A DNA stretch of 64,000 nucleotides from Flavobacterium sp. GSB-24. Lineage in GTDB: Bacteria > Bacteroidota > Bacteroidia > Flavobacteriales > Flavobacteriaceae. The stretch lies in the NCBI RefSeq assembly GCF_027924665.1, contig NZ_AP027043.1, positions 620,001 through 684,000 of the forward strand, written 5' to 3'. Position 1 is the stretch's first letter, and each line of letters opens with the position of its first letter. Below, piece by piece: positions 1 through 9,245 of this stretch. The position numbers were made by a program, and so were the translations under genes. A model generated the notes under the pieces. The model saw only the letters and a program-made list of their open reading frames with translations, ran no database searches and was not told where the DNA came from.

Positions 1-1691
1 TTATACCAAGCAGATGTTCCAGCAGCACCGTAAGGTCCGTAAACCCTTCTTCCGGCTGCCCAGCCCCCTGTCCACGGATTATAAACGGCTCCCGCTCCAT
101 AAGTACATGGCCATGGTCGGTAAATTGGATACAATCCTCCGTAGTAATAATAAGGCGGGTAGTAATATCCTGTACCATAAGTTAAAATTGCACCCACAGT
201 TGCTCCTATTATAAAGGCTCCAAAATAACCTGCAGTTGTATTACTTTCTACAGTTGTATCAGTCACATTAGTTTGAGTAACATATGTTACATTATAAACA
301 GGCGAACTTGGTGGAATGGTATAAATTTCTTTGGGAACAGAATTTGTAACTTTCCAAGGTCCGTTTGGACTTGTAGACATAAACCACACAGCTTGAAAGC
401 ACAGATAATACAGATCACCCACTTTTATGACTTTTTCCTGCGTATTGCTGGCATACTGCATTTTTGTTCCTTCGATTGGTTTAAATTGAGGCGTACCATC
501 GTAAACGACTTTTGCTTTTGCTTCTGCATCAGCTTTGTTTACTATTGCAGTTGTGGGCACCTGCGCTAACATTACGGCATCTTTTGCTTCCTGAGTTCCA
601 GGAACAGAAGCCAAAACACTTGCCCTTGGAGAATCTTTTGGAATTTTGGCAAAATCTGCAGGGAGATTATTCCCTGCATAACTCCATGGTCCGTCCAAGC
701 TTTTAGAACCAAACCATCTTCCTGATAAAAGCACATAATATTGTCCCTGCGCTTCATTGGCAAAAACATCATTTTCTGTATTATCAATATACAATAATTG
801 AGTGCCTGGTATTTTTTCAAATTTTGGAGGGCCATTTACTAAGATTAATTCAGCAGGTACTTTGCTAAAGAAAACATTTGGCGCAGTACCTGATTCTGGA
901 GGCGGAATCATTTTTTTAACTTCGTCGAAATTTTGTCCCGATGGCAGATTTTTCAAACCATCTGGAAGTTTTGTCGCTTTTGTCCATTTACCGTCAAGTT
1001 TTTTAGAGCTCAGCCAAATATTTTCGGCAAGTAAATAATAATCACTAGTAGTTTTATCAAAAAATAAATCCCAATTTGTATTTACCACATATTGTATATC
1101 TGATTTTTCTACAGGAACCAAAACAGGTTCTCCCTGAACAATTAGCAATATTGCCGGACTTGAACTGTAAAAAATTGGCGGCGGACTATTTTGCGCAGCA
1201 ATTCCTTTCGCAGGACTTGTAGTTTTATCTAAATCTGCCAGGATACGATCCACAGAAACGGGATCACCTCCTTTCGGAAGTGTTTCTTTGAATAGCTTTT
1301 CCATTTCGGGAATCTTTTTTTCATCAAGAGCTGGAAAGCGAACATCGGTTACTTTAATATCTTTAAAGAAAACACTTCGGCTGTCTTTATCTACTAAAGT
1401 TGACGCTTGTAAAGATGCAACACCCAAAACTTGCTTTCCATCCTTAGGAGTTAATGAAAAAGCTAGTCTTGCTTTAATTTCCTTGTGGTCATCCCAGCTA
1501 TCGACCTGCGGCTGATAATAAACCAGTTTTGTCCCATTATTTGTTATCTCGCGCGGCCAGCCATTATCAGCAATATCTGTAGAATCTTTCTGATCGGCTA
1601 CAGCCATTTTTTGATCATCGACATCTTTCTCTTTTTTGCAAGATAAAAGAATGTAGGCACAACATGTAATTAGTACTAAAATCTTTTTCAT
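1..1691 (-). CDS. Lipoprotein with repeated W-F-x-S-x-x-x-x-G-P-W modules; C-terminus beyond left edge
   Basis: The protein starts with a lipoprotein signal peptide (MKKILVLITCCAYILLSC), the lipobox cysteine being residue 18, so it is probably membrane-anchored. 563 codons are visible and the frame is still open at base 1. The middle carries three related modules (near residues 215, 315 and 426), each with a Y-Y-x-L strand followed by a W-(F/L)-x-S-x-x-x-x-G-(P/K)-W turn and a proline-containing linker. Near residue 486 a Gly/Ala-rich hydrophobic stretch is followed by a Tyr/Pro/Gly-rich tail of the Y-G-P-Y-G type. I recognise the general style of Bacteroidota envelope proteins but not a named function. 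The start is fixed by the signal peptide. It lies downstream of sdhB on the same strand but behind a terminator, so it is probably a separate transcript. Confidence 0.8.
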   Translation of the reverse strand, partial: MKKILVLITCCAYILLSCKKEKDVDDQKMAVADQKDSTDIADNGWPREITNNGTKLVYYQPQVDSWDDHKEIKARLAFSLTPKDGKQVLGVASLQASTLVDKDSRSVFFKDIKVTDVRFPALDEKKIPEMEKLFKETLPKGGDPVSVDRILADLDKTTSPAKGIAAQNSPPPIFYSSSPAILLIVQGEPVLVPVEKSDIQYVVNTNWDLFFDKTTSDYYLLAENIWLSSKKLDGKWTKATKLPDGLKNLPSGQNFDEVKKMIPPPESGTAPNVFFSKVPAELILVNGPPKFEKIPGTQLLYIDNTENDVFANEAQGQYYVLLSGRWFGSKSLDGPWSYAGNNLPADFAKIPKDSPRASVLASVPGTQEAKDAVMLAQVPTTAIVNKADAEAKAKVVYDGTPQFKPIEGTKMQYASNTQEKVIKVGDLYYLCFQAVWFMSTSPNGPWKVTNSVPKEIYTIPPSSPVYNVTYVTQTNVTDTTVESNTTAGYFGAFIIGATVGAILTYGTGYYYPPYYYYGGLYPIYRPWPCTYGAGAVYNPWTGGWAAGRRVYGPYGAAGTSAWY

Positions 1692-1793
1692 AATATTAGA
1701 ATTAGATTGCTTTATAAATTGAAAATTATCTTTTTGCTCCTCAAAACAGCACGTGGATTAAAAACACTGCTTTTACACTGTAAATCTGTTGGT

Positions 1794-1824
1794 TAAAATT
1801 AGACTTTGACTTACAAAAAATCAA
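1794..1824 (-). promoter_or_regulatory. Candidate promoter of the lipoprotein gene
   Basis: On the minus strand TTG (1824-1822) is followed after 20 bases by TAATTTTA (1801-1794). This is close to the Bacteroidota consensus TTG-N19-TAnnTTTG, with A instead of G at the last position. It would leave a leader of about 100 bases. Confidence 0.4.
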
Positions 1825-1942
1825 AATTTGAGAATGCTAGTTGGTTTCAAATTATAAAATGCTACAAAAAAACTGCACCATTATAAAAATTACTACGGCA
1901 GAACATATGACCTTAAGCAGGATTAACATTCAAATAGATCAC

Positions 1943-1978
1943 AAAAAAAACGCATTCAAAAATGAATGCGTTTTTTTA
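1943..1978 (-). terminator. Rho-independent terminator of the sdh operon
   Basis: A 7-bp perfect stem, CGCATTC / GAATGCG (1951-1957 and 1964-1970), with a 6-base loop is flanked by an A run on one side and a T run on the other. It therefore works in the minus direction just after sdhB and could also stop plus-strand reads. Confidence 0.85.
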
Positions 1979-1997
1979 TATAGTAATTGGATTTTTA

Positions 1998-2744
1998 TTA
2001 TCCTTTCAAGCTTGCTGCTAAATACTCACGGTTCATACGTGCAATATTTTCAAGAGAAATTCCTTTTGGACATTCGATTTCACAAGCTCCTGTATTTGTA
2101 CAGTTACCAAAACCTTCGTGATCCATTTGGTGAACCATGTTTAAAACACGATCAACTGCTTCAACTTTACCTTGTGGCAATAATGCATATTGAGAAACCT
2201 TTGCAGCAACGAATAACATTGCCGATGAGTTTTTACAAGTTGCAACACATGCTCCACAACCAATACAAGCTGCAGCATCAAAAGATTTATCTGCATCGTG
2301 TTTGTTAATTGGAATTGTATTCGCATCTATTGTATTTCCTGAAGTATTTACAGAGATAAATCCTCCTGCGTGTTGAATTCTGTCAAAAGAACTTCTGTCT
2401 ACAACTAAATCTTTAATTACTGGGAAAGCTTTTGCTCTAAATGGCTCGATAAAAATTGTATCACCATCTTTAAACATACGCATGTGTAATTGACAAGTTG
2501 TAACACCTCTGTCTGGTCCGTGTGCTTCTCCATTAATGAATAATGAACACATTCCGCAGATTCCCTCACGACAATCGTGATCAAATGCTACTGGCTCTTC
2601 TCCTCTATTGATCAATTGTTCGTTAAGAACATCAAGCATTTCAAGGAAAGACATATCTGGTTCGATTCCGTCGATTGGGTATTCAACGATTCCCCCTTTA
2701 TCTTGGGCGTTTTTTTGACGCCATATTTTTAATGTAAGTTTCAT
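1998..2744 (-). CDS. sdhB: Succinate dehydrogenase / fumarate reductase iron-sulfur subunit
   Basis: This is the electron-transfer subunit of respiratory complex II and passes electrons from the flavoprotein to the cytochrome b quinone site. The cluster ligands are all visible. The [2Fe-2S] set is C58, C63, C66 and C84 (motif CREGICGMC). The [4Fe-4S] motif [11 protein letters not shown] covers residues 161-171. The third cluster cysteines are C216, C222 and C226 ([11 protein letters not shown]). The length of 248 residues is normal for the Bacteroidota-type (three-subunit, diheme cytochrome b) enzyme. It is the last gene of the sdhC-sdhA-(four-helix-bundle gene)-sdhB order, and a strong terminator follows. 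The distance from sdhA to sdhB is about 440 bases because of the inserted gene, which is unusual for this operon. Confidence 0.96.
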   Translation of the reverse strand: MKLTLKIWRQKNAQDKGGIVEYPIDGIEPDMSFLEMLDVLNEQLINRGEEPVAFDHDCREGICGMCSLFINGEAHGPDRGVTTCQLHMRMFKDGDTIFIEPFRAKAFPVIKDLVVDRSSFDRIQHAGGFISVNTSGNTIDANTIPINKHDADKSFDAAACIGCGACVATCKNSSAMLFVAAKVSQYALLPQGKVEAVDRVLNMVHQMDHEGFGNCTNTGACEIECPKGISLENIARMNREYLAASLKG

Positions 2745-2750
2745 AATTTT

Positions 2751-2778
2751 GTTATGGGTTATAAGTTAAGAGTTAAAC
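2751..2778 (+). repeat. Heptad repeat, left flank of the four-helix-bundle gene
   Basis: Four 7-bp words beginning GTTA stand in exact register: gttatgg, gttataa, gttaaga, gttaaac. Bases 2763-2776 are the exact reverse complement of 3171-3184 on the other side of the four-helix-bundle gene. Confidence 0.85.
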
Positions 2779-2790
2779 GTCATAGGGTTA

Positions 2791-3165
2791 CTACTCCATT
2801 TTAGTCCTAGCTAAATAATTTATATATCCATTTAATATTGCTTTGGTTCTTTCGAACCTTTCTTTAAATTTTTGCAACAAATCTTCTTCAATATAATTCT
2901 CATCTAAAGCAGTAATTACCTGATTTAAAGATTCAGTTAATGACCCACGGGCAATTCTGCAGAATTGAATATTTTCTTGATAATGATATCTTCCAAACCC
3001 TTCGGCAATATTATCACTAACAGATCTAGAAGATCGTTTAAGCTGACTAGTTAGGGCATATTTTTCGTCAATTGGAAATTTCGAAATAATATTTTGAGAA
3101 ACAAAGATTCTTAATTCGCGTGCAGCTTTCCAGCACTCTAAATCTTCGAACGACTTTAAACTCAT
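2791..3165 (-). CDS. Four-helix-bundle protein (23S rRNA intervening-sequence protein family)
   Basis: The 124-residue protein shows the family hallmarks: an N-terminal F-x-D-L-x-x-W-K-A-A-R-x-L helix, a central LTSQLKRSSRSVSDNIAEGFGR motif (the 'Q-x-x-R-x-x-x-S-(V/I)-x-x-N-I-A-E-G' core), and an F-C-x-I-A-R-G-S-x-x-E segment. Family members occur inside 23S rRNA intervening sequences and as free-standing genes in Bacteroidota, and their biochemical role is unclear. Here the gene sits between sdhA and sdhB on the same strand, flanked by inverted heptad repeats. The context suggests a mobile or recently inserted cassette, not a complex II subunit. It has no catalytic residues that I can identify. 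The start at 3165 fits the family N-terminus. Confidence 0.92.
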   Translation of the reverse strand: MSLKSFEDLECWKAARELRIFVSQNIISKFPIDEKYALTSQLKRSSRSVSDNIAEGFGRYHYQENIQFCRIARGSLTESLNQVITALDENYIEEDLLQKFKERFERTKAILNGYINYLARTKME

Positions 3166-3184
3166 AACCCTTAACTCTTAACTT
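3164..3184 (-). repeat. Heptad repeat, right flank of the four-helix-bundle gene
   Basis: Read on the minus strand this is gttaaga, gttaagg, gttatga in 7-bp register, running into the start codon of the four-helix-bundle gene. It is an inverted copy of the left flank, with 14 bases identical (3171-3184 against 2763-2776). Confidence 0.85.
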
Positions 3185-3186
3185 TT

Positions 3187-5187
3187 TTATTTATAACTTC
3201 TTTGAACTAATTTAATGTTTTCGTAATTAAGAGGTTCTTTGTGTAATACGGCGTCACTTGGTTTTCCTTTGTATTCCCAAGCTGCAACGTATGCAAAGTT
3301 TTCATCATCACGAAGTGCTTCTCCTTCTTCTGTTTGATATTCCTCACGGAAGTGACCACCACAAGATTCATTACGGTGTAAAGCATCTTTCGCGAACAAT
3401 TCTCCTAATTCTAGGAAATCGGCAACACGAGTCGCTTTTTCTAATTCCTGATTAAATTCGTTAGCGCTTCCAGGAACTTTTACATCTCTATAAAACTCTT
3501 CACGTAAAGCAGCAATTTCTTCGATAGCCTCAGTTAAACCTTTAGCGTTACGAGCCATACCTACTTTATCCCACATGATTTTCCCCAATTTTTTATGGAA
3601 ATAATCTACAGAATGTTTTCCGTTATTGTTGATAAATCTGTCGATTTGATCTTTTACATTTTTTTCAGCTTCAACGAATTCTGGTAAGTCTGTAGAAATT
3701 GGACCCATTTTAATATCTGGAGCTAAATAATCTCCGATAGTATAAGGAAGTACGAAATATCCATCAGCTAATCCCTGCATCAAAGCAGAAGCTCCAAGTC
3801 TGTTTGCTCCGTGGTCAGAGAAGTTAGACTCTCCAATTGAGAAACATCCAGGAATTGTAGTCATTAAGTTATAATCAACCCAAGTTCCACCCATTGTGTA
3901 GTGTACCGCTGGGTAAATCATCATTGGTGTTACATATGGATCTTCGTCTACAATTTTCAAGTACATTTGGAACAAGTTTCCGTATTTACTTTTCACAATT
4001 GCAGTTCCTAATTTCGTAACCAAAGCGGCATCATTAGCATCTAAACCTTTTACGTAAGCTTCTTCAGTTCCATAACGTTTGATCGCTGCAGCGAAATCTA
4101 AGTAAACTGCTTCTCCAGTTTTGTTAACTCCAAAACCAGCATCACATCTTTCTTTAGCTGCACGAGACGCAACGTCACGAGGTACTAAGTTACCAAAAGC
4201 AGGATATCTTCTTTCTAAGAAATAATCTCTTTCTTCTTCAGATAAATCAGTTGCTTTTTTTCTTCCCTCACGAATTGCCTGAGCATCTTCTAATTTTGCA
4301 GGAACCCAAATACGACCGTCATTACGTAAAGACTCAGACATCAAAGTCAGTTTTGACTGGTGATCTCCAGAAACCGGGATACATGTTGGGTGAATTTGTG
4401 TGTAGCAAGGATTTGCGAAAAACGCTCCTTTTTTATGAATTTTCCAAGCTGCTGTTGCGTTACTTCCCATAGCATTTGTTGAAAGGAAAAATACGTTTCC
4501 GTATCCTCCAGAACCAATTACTACCGCGTGAGCAGAATGTCTTTCTATTTCTCCAGTGATTAAGTTACGAGCGATAATACCTCTCGCTTTTCCATCAACG
4601 ATTACTAAATCCAGCATTTCGTGACGGTTGTACATTTTAATTTTTCCACGACCAATCTGACGGTTCATTGCAGAATAAGCTCCTAACAATAATTGCTGTC
4701 CAGTTTGTCCTTGTGCATAAAATGTACGAGAAACCAAAGTTCCTCCAAATGAACGGTTATCTAAAAGTCCGCCATATTCACGAGCCAATGGTACTCCTTG
4801 AGCCACACATTGGTCAATAATATTTGCAGAAACTTCAGCCAAACGGTGAACGTTTGCCTCACGTGCACGGTAGTCACCTCCTTTTACAGTATCGTAGAAC
4901 AATCTGTAAACTGAGTCACCGTCACCTTTATAATTTTTTGCCGCATTGATACCCCCTTGTGCAGCAATAGAGTGCGCACGACGTGGTGAATCTTGGAAAC
5001 AAAATGCTTTTACGTTATATCCTAACTCAGCTAGAGTAGCCGCAGCAGAACCTCCAGCCAAACCTGTACCAACTACAATAATATCTAAATTACGTTTGTT
5101 AGCAGGGTTTACTAAATTAATATGATCTTTATAATTTGTCCATTTGTCCGCTATAGGACCATTTGGAATTTTTGAATCTAATGCCAT
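3187..5187 (-). CDS. sdhA: Succinate dehydrogenase / fumarate reductase flavoprotein subunit
   Basis: This is the catalytic FAD subunit of complex II, oxidising succinate to fumarate. The N-terminal dinucleotide fold is [10 protein letters not shown] (GTGLAG near residues 40-45). It is followed by the covalent-FAD region [15 protein letters not shown] with its histidine, and by the substrate-site segments HPTCIPVSG and [16 protein letters not shown] (here [16 protein letters not shown]). The length of 666 residues is typical of the larger Bacteroidota subunit. The gene begins 11 bases after sdhC, consistent with co-transcription, and the next gene in the operon is the inserted four-helix-bundle gene. 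No disrupted motif was seen. Confidence 0.97.
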   Translation of the reverse strand: MALDSKIPNGPIADKWTNYKDHINLVNPANKRNLDIIVVGTGLAGGSAAATLAELGYNVKAFCFQDSPRRAHSIAAQGGINAAKNYKGDGDSVYRLFYDTVKGGDYRAREANVHRLAEVSANIIDQCVAQGVPLAREYGGLLDNRSFGGTLVSRTFYAQGQTGQQLLLGAYSAMNRQIGRGKIKMYNRHEMLDLVIVDGKARGIIARNLITGEIERHSAHAVVIGSGGYGNVFFLSTNAMGSNATAAWKIHKKGAFFANPCYTQIHPTCIPVSGDHQSKLTLMSESLRNDGRIWVPAKLEDAQAIREGRKKATDLSEEERDYFLERRYPAFGNLVPRDVASRAAKERCDAGFGVNKTGEAVYLDFAAAIKRYGTEEAYVKGLDANDAALVTKLGTAIVKSKYGNLFQMYLKIVDEDPYVTPMMIYPAVHYTMGGTWVDYNLMTTIPGCFSIGESNFSDHGANRLGASALMQGLADGYFVLPYTIGDYLAPDIKMGPISTDLPEFVEAEKNVKDQIDRFINNNGKHSVDYFHKKLGKIMWDKVGMARNAKGLTEAIEEIAALREEFYRDVKVPGSANEFNQELEKATRVADFLELGELFAKDALHRNESCGGHFREEYQTEEGEALRDDENFAYVAAWEYKGKPSDAVLHKEPLNYENIKLVQRSYK

Positions 5188-5198
5188 TATAATTGATA

Positions 5199-5864
5199 TT
5201 AATTATTGAAATGATGAAATAATGCGATAATTACGAAAAGTGCTGGAACAACAACTGCGAACCAGTAACCTACTTTTGCTAAAAATCTTGAATATTTGTT
5301 GTGCATCCCCATTGATTGAAGAGAAGATGCGAACCCGTGCCATAAGTGGAATCCTAAAAGGATAAAAGACACGCAGTATAATCCTGTACGGATTGGATCG
5401 TGAAATTTATGAACTAACTCTCCATAATACCTTGTAGCATTTGGTACTTGTCCTGCTATATACTTATAGTTAACTTCAGGAAACCAAAAATCATAAAAAT
5501 GCAATCCTAAGAATGCCAAGATAACCAATCCAGAAATAATCATATTTCTAGAACTCCAAGAAGCATTTGCCGCTCCGTTGTATTTTGCATACGCAATTGG
5601 TCTTGCTGCGCTGTTTTGAGCTGTTAGAACAAATCCCATAACGAAATGGAAAATTACCCCAAATGCCAAAACTGGCTGCATTACATATTGTATCAGCGGA
5701 TTGTATCCCATAAAGTGAGAAGCTTCGTTAAAAACATCTTCACTAATAATAGAAATAAAATTTAAGGAAACATGCAGCGCTAAAAACGTGATTAAGAATA
5801 TTCCCGAAAGAGCCATAGCTACTTTCTTTAAGATGGAAGCATTCAACTGTGCAGATTGTGCCAT
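5199..5864 (-). CDS. sdhC: Succinate dehydrogenase cytochrome b subunit
   Basis: This is the membrane anchor of complex II, carrying heme and the quinone site. The 221-residue protein has five predicted membrane segments. Conserved histidines lie in or near the helices ([31 protein letters not shown]), as expected for the single-polypeptide diheme cytochrome b family (Bacillus/Wolinella type). It is the first gene of the operon, with a good promoter upstream at 5898-5928. The sdhA start follows after 11 bases. Confidence 0.95.
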   Translation of the reverse strand: MAQSAQLNASILKKVAMALSGIFLITFLALHVSLNFISIISEDVFNEASHFMGYNPLIQYVMQPVLAFGVIFHFVMGFVLTAQNSAARPIAYAKYNGAANASWSSRNMIISGLVILAFLGLHFYDFWFPEVNYKYIAGQVPNATRYYGELVHKFHDPIRTGLYCVSFILLGFHLWHGFASSLQSMGMHNKYSRFLAKVGYWFAVVVPALFVIIALFHHFNN

Positions 5865-5897
5865 AAGTGTTTAAGTAGTTTGTTTTAAAAAATTAGA

Positions 5898-5928
5898 CAA
5901 AAATAACTCAATTACAAAAGAACTACAA
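5898..5928 (-). promoter_or_regulatory. Promoter of sdhCAB
   Basis: On the minus strand TTG (5928-5926), 20 bases, then TATTTTTG (5905-5898). This matches the Bacteroidota primary-sigma consensus with one extra spacer base. The leader to the sdhC start is about 30 bases. Confidence 0.65.
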
Positions 5929-6171
5929 CCATTTCGCTGTTATTTATAATGATTTTAAAATAGCCTGGTTCTACGTATTTTTACGTACAAATAATATACT
6001 GCTAAAAAATAATTCACTATAGCAATTCTCAAACCACTGTTTTCTAAGTAAAATCGAGAGAAATCAATTCTAAGTAGATTATCAAAAATTATCATATTGC
6101 TATTTTATTCAAAGTTTTGATTTGTTTTCTTTAAAAGTTTCACTGCGCATAAATTTTGTCTGAGTAAAAAA

Positions 6172-6201
6172 TTGTCATTCCGCAACATAGTTTTACCTTT
6201 A
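6172..6201 (+). promoter_or_regulatory. Promoter of the HMG-CoA synthase gene
   Basis: TTG at 6172-6174, exactly 19 bases, then TACCTTTA at 6194-6201. This is a near-consensus Bacteroidota promoter with a very short leader of about 13 bases to the ATG. Confidence 0.7.
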
Positions 6202-6220
6202 GCGGCTCAAAAAAATAAGA

Positions 6221-7582
6221 ATGAAAACAGGAATTGATGCTATTTCTTTTGATGTAGCAAACATACATTTACCCATAAAAACTTTGGCGGCTGCCAGAAA
6301 TATTGAACCTGAGAAACTAGAAAAAGGTCTCGGATTACTTAAAATGACTTTCCCAGACGTACATCAGGATGCTGTTGTTTTTGGAGCAAACGCTTTAACA
6401 AAACTTATCATTGACAATAAAATTGACTTAAAAGAAATCAGCCGAATCTATGTTGGTACCGAAAGTGGCATTGACAGTTCTAAGCCAATTGCTTCTTATT
6501 TAATTAGTTTAATGGAGCAGAAATTTGGCGAAGATTCATTAGCAGAATGCGATGTTGTAGATTTTACTTTCGCTTGTATTGGCGGTGTAGACGCATTACA
6601 AAACTGTCTGGACTTTGTAAAGTTAAACCCGACTAAAAAAGCAATTGTAGTTACGACTGATTTTGCCAAATACGATTTGAATTCAGGCGGAGAATATACT
6701 CAAGGAGCTGGTGCAGTTGCAATGCTGATTACTGCAAATCCAAAAATTATTGCTTTTGATGATAATTGGGCGACGAGCACAAAAGGTGTTTTTGACTTCT
6801 TTAAACCTTACAGAACTATTTCTAAAGAAGAAATTACACAAAACACTAACAATGATTCTTGGTTTGACAATTTAGAAGCCGAAATCGAAATCCACAAAGA
6901 CCAGCCGGTTTTTGACGGACAATATTCAAACCAATGTTATATGGATCGTACGCGTAATGCTTACTTTTCATTCAAAAAATTAAAAAATACTACCGAAACT
7001 CTCTACAATACTTGGCATAGTATCGTGATGCACTTGCCTTATTCTTTCCAAGGAAGAAGGATGTTATCTGAAATCTATGCTTTAGACAGCGCCGAAAAAA
7101 TTATAGCCGATGATATCGCACCTGCAGATTATCAAGTTAAAATTAAGGAAGTAGCAAAATCTGACGATTACAAAAGTTTTGTAACTGAGAAATTACAACC
7201 TGCAGAATTGGCTTCTTCTTTAATTGGAAATCTTTACACAGGTTCTATTTTCATGGGATTACTATCGACTTTGGCGCATTTTTATGATACCAATAAAGAA
7301 GTTGCCGAAACTAAATTCGGTTTCCTGGCTTACGGAAGCGGATCAAAATCTAAAGTTTTTGAAGGAACGATTCAGCCAGAATGGAAATCGGCTTTGGCCA
7401 ATGTAAAGCTTTTTGAAAATTTAGCTGAAAGCGTAGAAATTGATTTCAATACTTATGAAAGTCTTCATAAAAAAGAACAAAAACAAAGTGTAAGAACTCC
7501 AAAAAACGAATGGGTTTTAGATCGAATCGAAAAAGAGATTCCAGTTTTGATTGGGGCGAGATATTATAAATGGGTGGAATAA
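6221..7582 (+). CDS. mvaS: Hydroxymethylglutaryl-CoA synthase
   Basis: It condenses acetyl-CoA with acetoacetyl-CoA to form HMG-CoA, the entry of the mevalonate route to isoprenoids used by flavobacteria. The thiolase-like fold motifs are visible: V-G-T-E-S-G with the catalytic glutamate near residue 82, and DFTFACIGG with the acyl-accepting cysteine near residue 119. An S-x-G-E-Y-T-Q-G-A-G-A-V-A strand follows, as does H-L-P-Y-S-F-Q-G-R with the histidine. The 453-residue length is within the usual range for bacterial enzymes, if slightly long. It is monocistronic as far as can be seen, with its own promoter and a hairpin terminator after it. An initiation-type KAS III enzyme is a less likely alternative because the HMG-CoA synthase motifs are intact. 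Confidence 0.9.
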   Translation: MKTGIDAISFDVANIHLPIKTLAAARNIEPEKLEKGLGLLKMTFPDVHQDAVVFGANALTKLIIDNKIDLKEISRIYVGTESGIDSSKPIASYLISLMEQKFGEDSLAECDVVDFTFACIGGVDALQNCLDFVKLNPTKKAIVVTTDFAKYDLNSGGEYTQGAGAVAMLITANPKIIAFDDNWATSTKGVFDFFKPYRTISKEEITQNTNNDSWFDNLEAEIEIHKDQPVFDGQYSNQCYMDRTRNAYFSFKKLKNTTETLYNTWHSIVMHLPYSFQGRRMLSEIYALDSAEKIIADDIAPADYQVKIKEVAKSDDYKSFVTEKLQPAELASSLIGNLYTGSIFMGLLSTLAHFYDTNKEVAETKFGFLAYGSGSKSKVFEGTIQPEWKSALANVKLFENLAESVEIDFNTYESLHKKEQKQSVRTPKNEWVLDRIEKEIPVLIGARYYKWVE

Positions 7583-7588
7583 AAGTTA

Positions 7589-7619
7589 AATTCCAATTTT
7601 TCAAATCCCAAATTCCAAA
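7589..7619. repeat. AATTCC-word repeat after mvaS
   Basis: This short run has AAATTCCAATTTTTC followed by AAATCCCAAATTCC. It belongs to the same word family as the linkers at 25365, 37240, 47385 and 52114. Confidence 0.6.
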
Positions 7620-7621
7620 AA

Positions 7622-7649
7622 AACCGAAGCAAATGCTTTGGTTTTTTTG
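7622..7649 (+). terminator. Terminator of mvaS
   Basis: The hairpin CCGAAGC / GCTTTGG with one wobble pair and an AAAT loop is followed by a run of seven T. Confidence 0.75.
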
Positions 7650-7667
7650 TTTATATCCACATGTTTT

Positions 7668-7748
7668 GTCATTTCGACTGAAAGGAGAAATCACATTAGA
7701 AACTCTACAAAGATTGGCGATTTTGCATGTCGAATTACTAATGTAATT
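7668..7748. repeat. Dispersed intergenic element starting GTCATTTCG (decayed copy)
   Basis: The sequence begins GTCATTTCGACTGAAAGG and continues with an AGAAATCAC..ACTCTACAAAGATTGGC core that recurs at 9246-9355. The right half is degenerate here (about GCATGTCGAATTACT). It is non-coding. Confidence 0.65.
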
Positions 7749-7820
7749 TTGATTTCCTTTAATTCGGGTATCTTCTATGCGTTTATTACGCAAACGAAAA
7801 GACGAATTAAAACAACAGAT

Positions 7821-8378
7821 TCAATTTAACACCTCTCTTTCTTCGTTTCTATACACTAACAAACCTAATCCTAAAACAAAAACAGCACAACTTAACAGCA
7901 TATAAACTCCATCCTTCAAAACAAAAAAAGAAAAACCAACAGCAACTGAACCCACAATTACCATTAAAGATTTTACAGTTTCTGTTTTTATAAAAGCAAA
8001 TGCGTGCAAAGCCAAACCAAGAAAAAGCAAAGACGGCCCAACAACAACAAAAGGATACAAAATACTTGGCGAATTACTGATTTGTTGGCTTAATACCTCT
8101 TTTGCAATTTCATTATTGCCGTAACTCGACATAATAAAATCGATTGTACAAAGTCCGATATGCGCAATAACACCTAAGGTTGTTAGTACAGAAGCTACAG
8201 CATTTATTCTCTTTTTAGGAAATGCGTCATTAAAAGACAATAAAAAACAAGCTCCAATTAAGTTAAACCAATGGGCAAAATCTATCGATGTATTTAAACT
8301 CGGCAAAATGTTAGAAAATAATAAATAACTGGCTAAAAAAAACAGCAATCCAATCGTGCAAAAATATTTTGTTTTCAT
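7821..8378 (-). CDS. Multi-pass membrane protein of unknown function
   Basis: The protein of about 185 residues begins MKTKYFCTIGLLFFLASYLLF and shows about six hydrophobic segments separated by short polar loops. The last loop ends in a charged R-N-E-E-R-E tail. No catalytic motif is recognised. I chose the ATG at 8378, not the upstream one at 8405, because the hydrophobic core begins immediately after it. It lies 100 bases downstream of the membrane-LytTR regulator on the same strand and may be its target or partner. That is inference from position only. Confidence 0.6.
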   Translation of the reverse strand: MKTKYFCTIGLLFFLASYLLFSNILPSLNTSIDFAHWFNLIGACFLLSFNDAFPKKRINAVASVLTTLGVIAHIGLCTIDFIMSSYGNNEIAKEVLSQQISNSPSILYPFVVVGPSLLFLGLALHAFAFIKTETVKSLMVIVGSVAVGFSFFVLKDGVYMLLSCAVFVLGLGLLVYRNEEREVLN

Positions 8379-8480
8379 AATTTGTTTTAAAAATTGATGA
8401 AGCAAAACTAGAATGAAAATTTACCGAAAAGCACTGTTTTATGGACTTAGGTACGAAATGTATTGTTTTAGGTACAAAAT

Positions 8481-9221
8481 TTACAATGACATTAAAATAT
8501 CTTTATAATTTTTAGAAACTGGAAGTTCGATTTGAGTCAAAATGATTGTATTCGCGTTTCTCCAAGATTTAAAATGCGATGGATTTATTAAATGCGAACG
8601 ATGAATTTGTACTAAAAAACCAAAATCGTCCTGAATTTTTTTGAGAGAAGATCGAATAAGTTTCGAATGGAGTTTATCGTTTTCGATATAAAAAATCTCA
8701 ACATAATTTTGAGCATTTGAAACACAAACCAAATCGGCTTTGTTGATTTTTAAGACATCTAATTTGTTTTCTCCTTTAAATATTAAAACATCTTCTTTTA
8801 TCGAAATTAGCTTGATTAAATACCTTCTCGCGAGAATAATTACAGGAGTTAAAATCAACGCCACTTTTATAAAGATTATCAAAAAGAATTCCGAAAAATC
8901 GTATCCTCCGTTTAAAATTGGGCTCTTATAAAAGGCAAATACTCCAATTAAATACAGTATATAAAAAAGAAAAATGGCTATTATTTCTAAAGTGACATTC
9001 CACTTTGCTTTTCTTTCGTAAAAGCTTTTTTGAATGAAAGCTAAAAGTCCATAACATAAAAAAGCCATTAGACTAAAACCAAAACTGATTAAAAACCAAG
9101 CTCTGAAATTTATAGTCCCGTCGTCAAATGGTTTTATGATAAAAGCAAAAACAAAAAGCCATAAACTTATGAGAATGGCAATTACTAAATGATGCTTTAT
9201 TGATGGGTTTAGTTTATACAT
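8481..9221 (-). CDS. Membrane-anchored LytTR-domain DNA-binding regulator
   Basis: The protein has about 246 residues. The first 140 hold four hydrophobic segments. The C-terminal 100 form a LytTR domain with the typical order: K-A-D-L-V-C-V-S-N-A-Q-N-Y-V-E-I-F-Y strand, L-I-R-S-S-L-K-K-I helix, and F-L-V-Q-I-H-R-S-H-L-I-N-P (the conserved H-R-S-(H/Y)-(L/I)-(I/V)-N). It ends with I-x-L-P-V-S-K-N-Y. This architecture, with membrane helices directly fused to LytTR and no receiver domain, is common in Bacteroidota. I chose the ATG at 9221 because the 18 upstream in-frame residues are encoded by a dispersed repeat. It may regulate the membrane protein that follows. Confidence 0.88.
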   Translation of the reverse strand: MYKLNPSIKHHLVIAILISLWLFVFAFIIKPFDDGTINFRAWFLISFGFSLMAFLCYGLLAFIQKSFYERKAKWNVTLEIIAIFLFYILYLIGVFAFYKSPILNGGYDFSEFFLIIFIKVALILTPVIILARRYLIKLISIKEDVLIFKGENKLDVLKINKADLVCVSNAQNYVEIFYIENDKLHSKLIRSSLKKIQDDFGFLVQIHRSHLINPSHFKSWRNANTIILTQIELPVSKNYKDILMSL

Positions 9222-9245
9222 TATAATCGTATTTTTCACAATCTT

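Larger units (their letters stand above)
1692..1997. other. Gene-free spacer between sdhB and the lipoprotein gene
   Basis: This 306-base spacer holds the sdh operon terminator near 1943-1978 and a candidate minus-strand promoter near 1794-1824. A few short plus-strand open frames occur but show no coding character. Confidence 0.6.
5865..6220. other. Divergent intergenic region between sdhC and HMG-CoA synthase
   Basis: This 356-base AT-rich region carries back-to-back promoters, one for sdhC at 5898-5928 (minus) and one for the synthase at 6172-6201 (plus). The centre (about 5940-6160) shows no gene and no strong hairpin. Confidence 0.7.

Noticed and set aside
1841..2308. Plus-strand 155-codon frame over sdhB
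   Set aside because: Antisense to the conserved iron-sulfur subunit and running through its terminator.
7446..7793. Minus-strand frame of 115 codons over the mvaS end and spacer
   Set aside because: It runs across a terminator and a dispersed repeat and opposes a real gene; the protein has no recognisable fold.
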